From assembly GCA_018436705.1 (NCBI GenBank), contig JAHDLA010000019.1:62001-126000 (forward strand): a stretch of 64,000 nt of DNA. Direction: 5' to 3'. Source of the DNA: Sedimentibacter sp. (GTDB lineage Bacteria; Bacillota; Clostridia; Tissierellales; Sedimentibacteraceae). This document shows, piece by piece, positions 63,183 through 64,000 of this stretch (within the stretch, counting starts at the first letter, position 1; every line of letters starts with the position of its first letter). The notes under the pieces were generated by a model. The model was not told the origin of the DNA, made no database searches, and saw only the letters and a program-made list of their open reading frames with translations. The position numbers and the translations under genes are program-made.

Positions 63183-64000
63183 TTATAACTTCATAAATAC
63201 TAAATTTTCCTTTCCATTTTGAATTTCTGATACAGTCACAATTTCTGCATCGAGAACTGTAGCAGCCTCATACATTAGTGTGTCCCTGACAGCAAGGCTG
63301 CTTGTATCAATTACATCAATTGCTCCAAATCCATCTCTATTGCGACTTATGATAAAAAGCAAGTCCTTGTCTTTTGAAATATGAATTCTTTTAAGGATCT
63401 GTAGTGAAGGGCTAATTCCTAATTCAATGCAATTTTTCTGTACATCTATAACCTCAATTTGATTTAATCCGGTATTTGCCGCATATAAATGATATGCAGC
63501 CTGCTCCAAAATTGAAATATTTGATCCAATCGGCATATCTATTTTTGTCATTTCCTTTGTGGTTGTATCCAGCAAATTTATTGTACATGGATAATCACCA
63601 TTTTTTACTTCTTTATTTGCAATATAAATATAATTGTCGCTTTCTCCCAATGAAATATCACATGGAGCTGCCCCTATATTTTTATAAACATCAACCAGTT
63701 CCAAATTTAATGTATCATAACTCTTTATTTCTTTTGCTAAAACATCCAGCACAAACAATTTTGTCTTGTTTTTATTGAAATGCATGCGGTCAGCCGCTAT
63801 AAAACCTTTTATGACATGAATTTTTTCTCCTTTTACTAAATCATATATATTTACTTCATCTGTATCACTAACATACATTTTTTTTTCTGTTTCATCTATT
63901 TGCATATTTCCGTTACAAGGAATATTCCTTATCTTTGACAAATTATAGTTTCTATCGATAACAGCAATATTCTTACCGTTCATAATATATACATTATCAT
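63183..64000 (-). CDS. Beta-propeller (YncE-like) protein, partial
   Basis: The reading frame stays open upstream to base 64000 (reading DNVYI before the Met at 63983), so the N-terminus is beyond the window. The visible 270 residues have blade-like repeats with motifs such as NIAVIDR, KLFVLDV, NYIYIANK, LFIISRNRDGFGAIDVID. This fits YVTN/YncE-type propellers. The complete protein might have a signal peptide or extra domain. Function unknown. Confidence 0.75.
   Translation of the reverse strand, partial: DNVYIMNGKNIAVIDRNYNLSKIRNIPCNGNMQIDETEKKMYVSDTDEVNIYDLVKGEKIHVIKGFIAADRMHFNKNKTKLFVLDVLAKEIKSYDTLNLELVDVYKNIGAAPCDISLGESDNYIYIANKEVKNGDYPCTINLLDTTTKEMTKIDMPIGSNISILEQAAYHLYAANTGLNQIEVIDVQKNCIELGISPSLQILKRIHISKDKDLLFIISRNRDGFGAIDVIDTSSLAVRDTLMYEAATVLDAEIVTVSEIQNGKENLVFMKL

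Noticed and set aside
1..64000. CRISPR arrays, tRNA, rRNA, prophage or intact insertion sequences
   Set aside because: No repeat-spacer arrays, no transposase or integrase genes and no tRNA or rRNA signatures were found by reading.

Overview
The window is one stretch of a low-GC, spore-forming anaerobic Firmicute chromosome. SpoVT, SpoVG and a YaaH/SleL-type spore-cortex hydrolase point to sporulation. Indolepyruvate:ferredoxin oxidoreductase, butyrate kinase and polyferredoxin-type proteins point to anaerobic amino-acid fermentation. I infer Clostridia/Tissierellia, perhaps close to Sedimentibacter, but that name rests on gene content recalled from memory, not on a search. About 48 protein genes are supported, most on the minus strand. 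I see no rRNA, tRNA, CRISPR array, prophage or intact insertion sequence.

Layout. 1-3470 (minus) holds a peptide-type ABC transporter (truncated permease, lipoprotein binding protein) and a DUF917 protein, with a divergent PucR-type regulator at 3856-4998. 5085-7138 is an OmpR-type two-component system. A 580-base intergenic region with orphan hairpins follows, then an NhaC-type antiporter and a LysM-GH18 spore hydrolase. 10585-21475 is a complete-looking eight-gene operon for IMP synthesis, purL-E-C-F-M-N-H-D. It has a strong promoter and an inverted pair of PurBoxes. 21712-26880 is a polyphosphate operon, ppx-ppk-ppx. 27044-30526 is iorA-iorB-buk behind a good sigma-54 (-24/-12) promoter, next to its likely activator (30769-32829), which is coupled to a beta-CASP nuclease gene.

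34929-35818 (plus) holds a DUF2089 protein and a SHOCT-like protein from a near-consensus promoter. 36035-44824 is a housekeeping block resembling the B. subtilis purR-spoVG-glmU-pth-mfd-spoVT neighbourhood. Its purR gene carries the same PurBox pair (identical 26-base spacing) over its own promoter. 44913-47018 holds aspartate racemase, a DUF4397 protein and free-methionine-sulfoxide reductase. 47090-53347 is a 1842-residue LPXTG adhesin with a dedicated sortase, separated by a hairpin. leuS (53808-56219) is preceded by a T-box leader with a probable CTC specifier.

56656-64000 holds a YibE/F membrane protein, a small redox/metal cluster (NifX-like, DUF5320, DUF134, Mrp/NBP35, FMN glutamate-synthase-like), an NapH-like polyferredoxin, MntP and a truncated beta-propeller protein. 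Three promoters in this last cluster share the palindrome TATTGACATATGTCAATA, at the -35 element and, in two cases, again near the transcription start. This looks like a small local regulon, and the cysteine-rich DUF134 HTH protein encoded inside it is the leading candidate regulator. I consider it the most novel signal in the window.
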